Below are positions 40,430-42,702 of a stretch of 42,702 nucleotides of DNA, piece by piece. Under the pieces are notes generated by a model. It was not told the origin of the DNA and did not search any database. It worked only from the letters and a program-made list of their open reading frames with translations. Location of the stretch: contig CALBPU010000088.1 of NCBI GenBank assembly GCA_937899395.1, forward strand, positions 1 to 42,702. Reading direction: 5' to 3'. Each line of letters starts with the position of its first letter. Within the stretch, counting starts at the first letter, position 1. The translations under genes and the position numbers were made by a program. The stretch is from an uncultured Fretibacterium sp. Lineage in GTDB: Bacteria > Synergistota > Synergistia > Synergistales > Aminobacteriaceae.

Positions 40430-42331
40430 TTATTTTACATAGCTATCATAAATGAGTTCAAATTTCAAATTAAGTTCTTCCCATTCGGAATAAAGATTTT
40501 TCAACTCTTTATCAAGTTCATCACGTTCTATTAATAACTGTTGAATTTTTTTAGAATTTGATAATGTTTCAGGATTGCTCAAGGCTTTATCAATTTCGTT
40601 AAGTTTTGTTTCTAAGTCCGAAATTTTTTTCTCGCATTGTGAAATTAATTTTTTCGTCTCTTTAATCTCGTTTTTGTTATCAGGTTTACGAATTGGAATT
40701 GATTTTTTCGCAACAGGAGCAACGGTTAAAGCCTGCAAATTTTCTTCTCTCTTGTCCAAGAACCACGAATAATTTCCGGGATAATCAAATAATTTCCCGT
40801 CTCTAATTTCCAAGACTCTTTCGGCTAAAACGTCAAGGAAATGTCTGTCATGTGAAACTATCAATAATGTTCCCTGATATTTTAATAATGCCCTTTCGAC
40901 AATTTCTCTTGTATCATGGTCTAAATGGTTAGTAGGTTCATCAAGGATTAAAAAATTCGTTTCTTCAAGCATTAATTTGTAGAGAGCTAAACGAGCCTTC
41001 TCGCCTCCCGACAAAACCGAAGCCGATTTATAAATGTCATCACCCGAAAATAAAAACGCTCCCAAAAGATTTCTTCTTTCAACGTCATTTAATTTCGATG
41101 AAACCGAACGAGCCTCTTCCCAAATAGTATTGGAATAATTTATATTCATTGCGCTTTCTTGGGAATAATACGAAAATTTCACGTTATGCCCGATTTTTAT
41201 TTTTCCCGATGAAGGTTCTTCGTTGAGACTTAATAAACGCAAAAGAGTTGATTTTCCAGCACCGTTCACTCCGACTAAAGCAACTCTTTCTCCCCTGTTA
41301 ATGACAAAACTAACTCCCTCAAAAACTTTTAACTCATCATAAAATTTTGAAACGTTATCAGCTTTAATAACTTCCCAACCGCTTGGAGGAGCTTCAGGAA
41401 TTTTTATTTTAACGGTTTTGGAGCTGGAAGAAATTTCAATTCGTTCGATTTTTTCGAGCTGCTTCAAACGGCTTTGAACCTGTGCTGCTTTTGTTGCTTT
41501 GTATCTGAAACGTGTTACGAACGATTCTATTTTTTGGATTTTGTTTTGCTGCTGAATAAATGCCTTCTCCAATAATTCTTTATTTTGTTCTTTAGCTTCG
41601 ATATATTCATCATAATTATAAGGATATAAAGTTATTGAGCCGTTCTCAAGGTCAGCAATACTTTCGGCAATATTTTCCAAAAATCTTTGGTCATGCGATA
41701 CAGCAGCAACCGCTCCTTTATGAGTTCTTAACCAACCTTCCAACCATTCCATGCTTTCAGTATCTAAATGGTTAGTAGGTTCATCGAGCAGTAAAACATC
41801 AGGAGCTGACAACAGCAACGCAGCCATTGCTATTCTCATTTTCCAACCGCCCGAAAAATCATGACAGTTTTTATTTTCATCGCCCTTAACAAAGCCGAGA
41901 CCGTGCAAAATTTTCATTGCCATTGATTCAAATGCAAAACCGCCTGAATTTTCAAAGCGACGTTCTAATTTTGAATGCTCTTGTAATAAATCTTCGTTAT
42001 TTTGAATTGAGAGCGATAATTTTTCCTCAACGTCTCTTAATTTCGCTTCGATTTTAGAAATTCCAGTTTTATTTTTCAGGTATTGCATTAAAGGTACAGG
42101 TTCAAGCTCGATTAAATCCTGCGGTAAATATCCGACCGTTAAATTTTTTGAGCGTTCTATAATTCCGTCATCTTGTTCAATTTCGCCCGTTAAGACTCTT
42201 AACAATGTTGTTTTGCCTGCACCGTTAGCACCGACGATTCCGATTCTCGCATTATCAGAAATTCTGAGGCTTAAATTTTTGAAAATAATTTTTTCGCCGA
42301 ATGAGAGTTTCAAATTTTTAATATCAATCAT
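40430..42331 (-). CDS. ABC-F family ATPase (Uup/YdiF-like)
   Basis: A 633-residue soluble twin ABC protein that acts on the ribosome in known members. Domain 1: Walker A GANGAGKTT, signature FSGGWKMRIA, Walker B LLLDEPTNHLD. A helical linker with KATKAAQVQSRLKQLEKIERI is the P-site tRNA interaction motif. Domain 2: GVNGAGKST, LSGGEKARLAL, LILDEPTNHLD. The C-terminal 75 residues form a coiled coil, as in YdiF and Uup. I start at the ATG at 42331 (AGGA 10 bases upstream); a GTG at 42349 is an alternative. No membrane domain. The next gene downstream is iorA. Confidence 0.92.
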   Translation of the reverse strand: MIDIKNLKLSFGEKIIFKNLSLRISDNARIGIVGANGAGKTTLLRVLTGEIEQDDGIIERSKNLTVGYLPQDLIELEPVPLMQYLKNKTGISKIEAKLRDVEEKLSLSIQNNEDLLQEHSKLERRFENSGGFAFESMAMKILHGLGFVKGDENKNCHDFSGGWKMRIAMAALLLSAPDVLLLDEPTNHLDTESMEWLEGWLRTHKGAVAAVSHDQRFLENIAESIADLENGSITLYPYNYDEYIEAKEQNKELLEKAFIQQQNKIQKIESFVTRFRYKATKAAQVQSRLKQLEKIERIEISSSSKTVKIKIPEAPPSGWEVIKADNVSKFYDELKVFEGVSFVINRGERVALVGVNGAGKSTLLRLLSLNEEPSSGKIKIGHNVKFSYYSQESAMNINYSNTIWEEARSVSSKLNDVERRNLLGAFLFSGDDIYKSASVLSGGEKARLALYKLMLEETNFLILDEPTNHLDHDTREIVERALLKYQGTLLIVSHDRHFLDVLAERVLEIRDGKLFDYPGNYSWFLDKREENLQALTVAPVAKKSIPIRKPDNKNEIKETKKLISQCEKKISDLETKLNEIDKALSNPETLSNSKKIQQLLIERDELDKELKNLYSEWEELNLKFELIYDSYVK

Positions 42332-42603
42332 AATTATTAATCCTATCACAGGGCTAAAAATTCCTGCAAGCCTCGTTAATCGATGGGTAAAAACATTTTT
42401 ATTTACATGAAATTAGCAAGAAAAGAAATATAATATGGGAAAATTTAGCTAAAAAAGTGATTCGTTATTAGCCTAATTAGAAAAAATTTGAGTCTTAAGC
42501 AATAGAGTTTATAAGTCAAAAAAAGGAAATAATAACACTAATCTTCCCCTTTACTGTAGAATATAAAGAAAAATTTTAATATATAAGCAGGAGGTTATTA
42601 TTT

Positions 42604-42702
42604 ATGTGCGGTATTTTAGGTTACACAGGTAATCGTCAAGCTAGCGATATTTTATTAAACGGTCTTGCGAAACTTGAATACAGAGGTTACGACTCGGCAG
42701 GG
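42604..42702 (+). CDS. glmS: glucosamine-fructose-6-phosphate aminotransferase, N-terminal fragment (cut by window edge)
   Basis: Only 33 residues are in the window. Cys2 follows the initiator Met (MCGILGYTG), the nucleophile of the class II glutamine amidotransferase domain once Met is removed, and GLAKLEYRGYDSAG is the GlmS signature. AGGAGG is 9 bases before the ATG. Supplies glucosamine-6-phosphate for peptidoglycan. Confidence 0.93.
   Translation, partial: MCGILGYTGNRQASDILLNGLAKLEYRGYDSAG

Noticed and set aside
42402..42434. TTTACA and TATAAT upstream of glmS as a promoter
   Set aside because: Spacer is 21 bases, too long for a standard sigma-70 site, and the start would lie more than 150 bases from the gene; the -10 alone is not enough.
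1..42702. CRISPR array, tRNA or rRNA genes, insertion sequence transposase
   Set aside because: No regularly spaced direct repeats, no cloverleaf or rRNA-like segments and no transposase-like frame were seen by eye; a tRNA scan was not possible.

Overview
The window has two parts of different origin. Bases 1 to about 1990 carry two minus-strand genes that look like Bacteroidales DNA: a CvfB-like S1 RNA-binding protein and the C-terminal part of an AsmA-family protein with the Ala/Lys-rich tail typical of that order. From about 2000 to the end the DNA is uniformly AT-rich with different codon habits, and the AsmA frame is cut off at the boundary. The simplest reading is a chimeric metagenomic contig; recent transfer is less likely. 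The larger part comes from an anaerobic, low-GC bacterium. Rnf, indolepyruvate:ferredoxin oxidoreductase, a 2[4Fe-4S] ferredoxin and T-box-free Firmicutes-like riboswitches fit Synergistota or Clostridia. A zinc-binding protein with a plain, non-lipoprotein signal peptide leans towards a diderm such as Synergistota. I cannot settle this from sequence alone.

Layout of the main part. 2056-7103 (+): complete rnfCDGEAB, an ion-pumping ferredoxin:NAD+ oxidoreductase. 13021-7280 (-): cobU-like, Mrr-like, murD, ftsW, murG, argD in one likely operon centred on peptidoglycan precursor synthesis. 13067-15853 (+): znuA-znuC-znuB metal ABC transporter followed by a DUF457-type membrane protein. 18073-15872 (-): a 733-residue HEPN-S1-S1-ankyrin protein. 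18264-22771 (+): ferredoxin with a clear promoter and terminator, then a UvrD-type helicase-nuclease with an iron-sulfur staple, then a DUF1275 membrane protein. 22864-29683 (+): single-chain purL, then a 1033-residue protein with an Sm-like N-terminus, cold-shock-like domains and a C-terminal HEPN motif. 29770-33329 (+): TPP riboswitch and ykoFEDC, an ECF-type transporter for a thiamine precursor. 34782-33378 (-): SAM-I riboswitch and metK. 35499-34809 (-): rpsD with its own promoter. 42331-35503 (-): ABC-F ATPase, then iorA, a small one-helix membrane protein, iorB, paaK and two tandem-ACT proteins, an amino-acid (aryl pyruvate) fermentation operon. 42604 to the edge (+): start of glmS.

Most notable. 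(1) Two unrelated large proteins each join a HEPN-type R-N-x3-H motif to RNA-binding folds (S1 plus ankyrin in one; Sm/cold-shock in the other). They are candidate RNA-targeting stress or defence factors. (2) A family of palindromic repeats occurs four times. One back-to-back pair is inserted in frame in the interdomain linker of purL, one copy is inserted in frame in iorA, and one lies just after the cold-shock/HEPN gene. This resembles protein-coding palindromic elements known from Rickettsia. (3) The TPP riboswitch has an 8-bp alternative pairing that would link aptamer folding to exposure of the ykoF ribosome binding site. (4) The Mrr-like and CobU-like proteins have changes at key catalytic positions.
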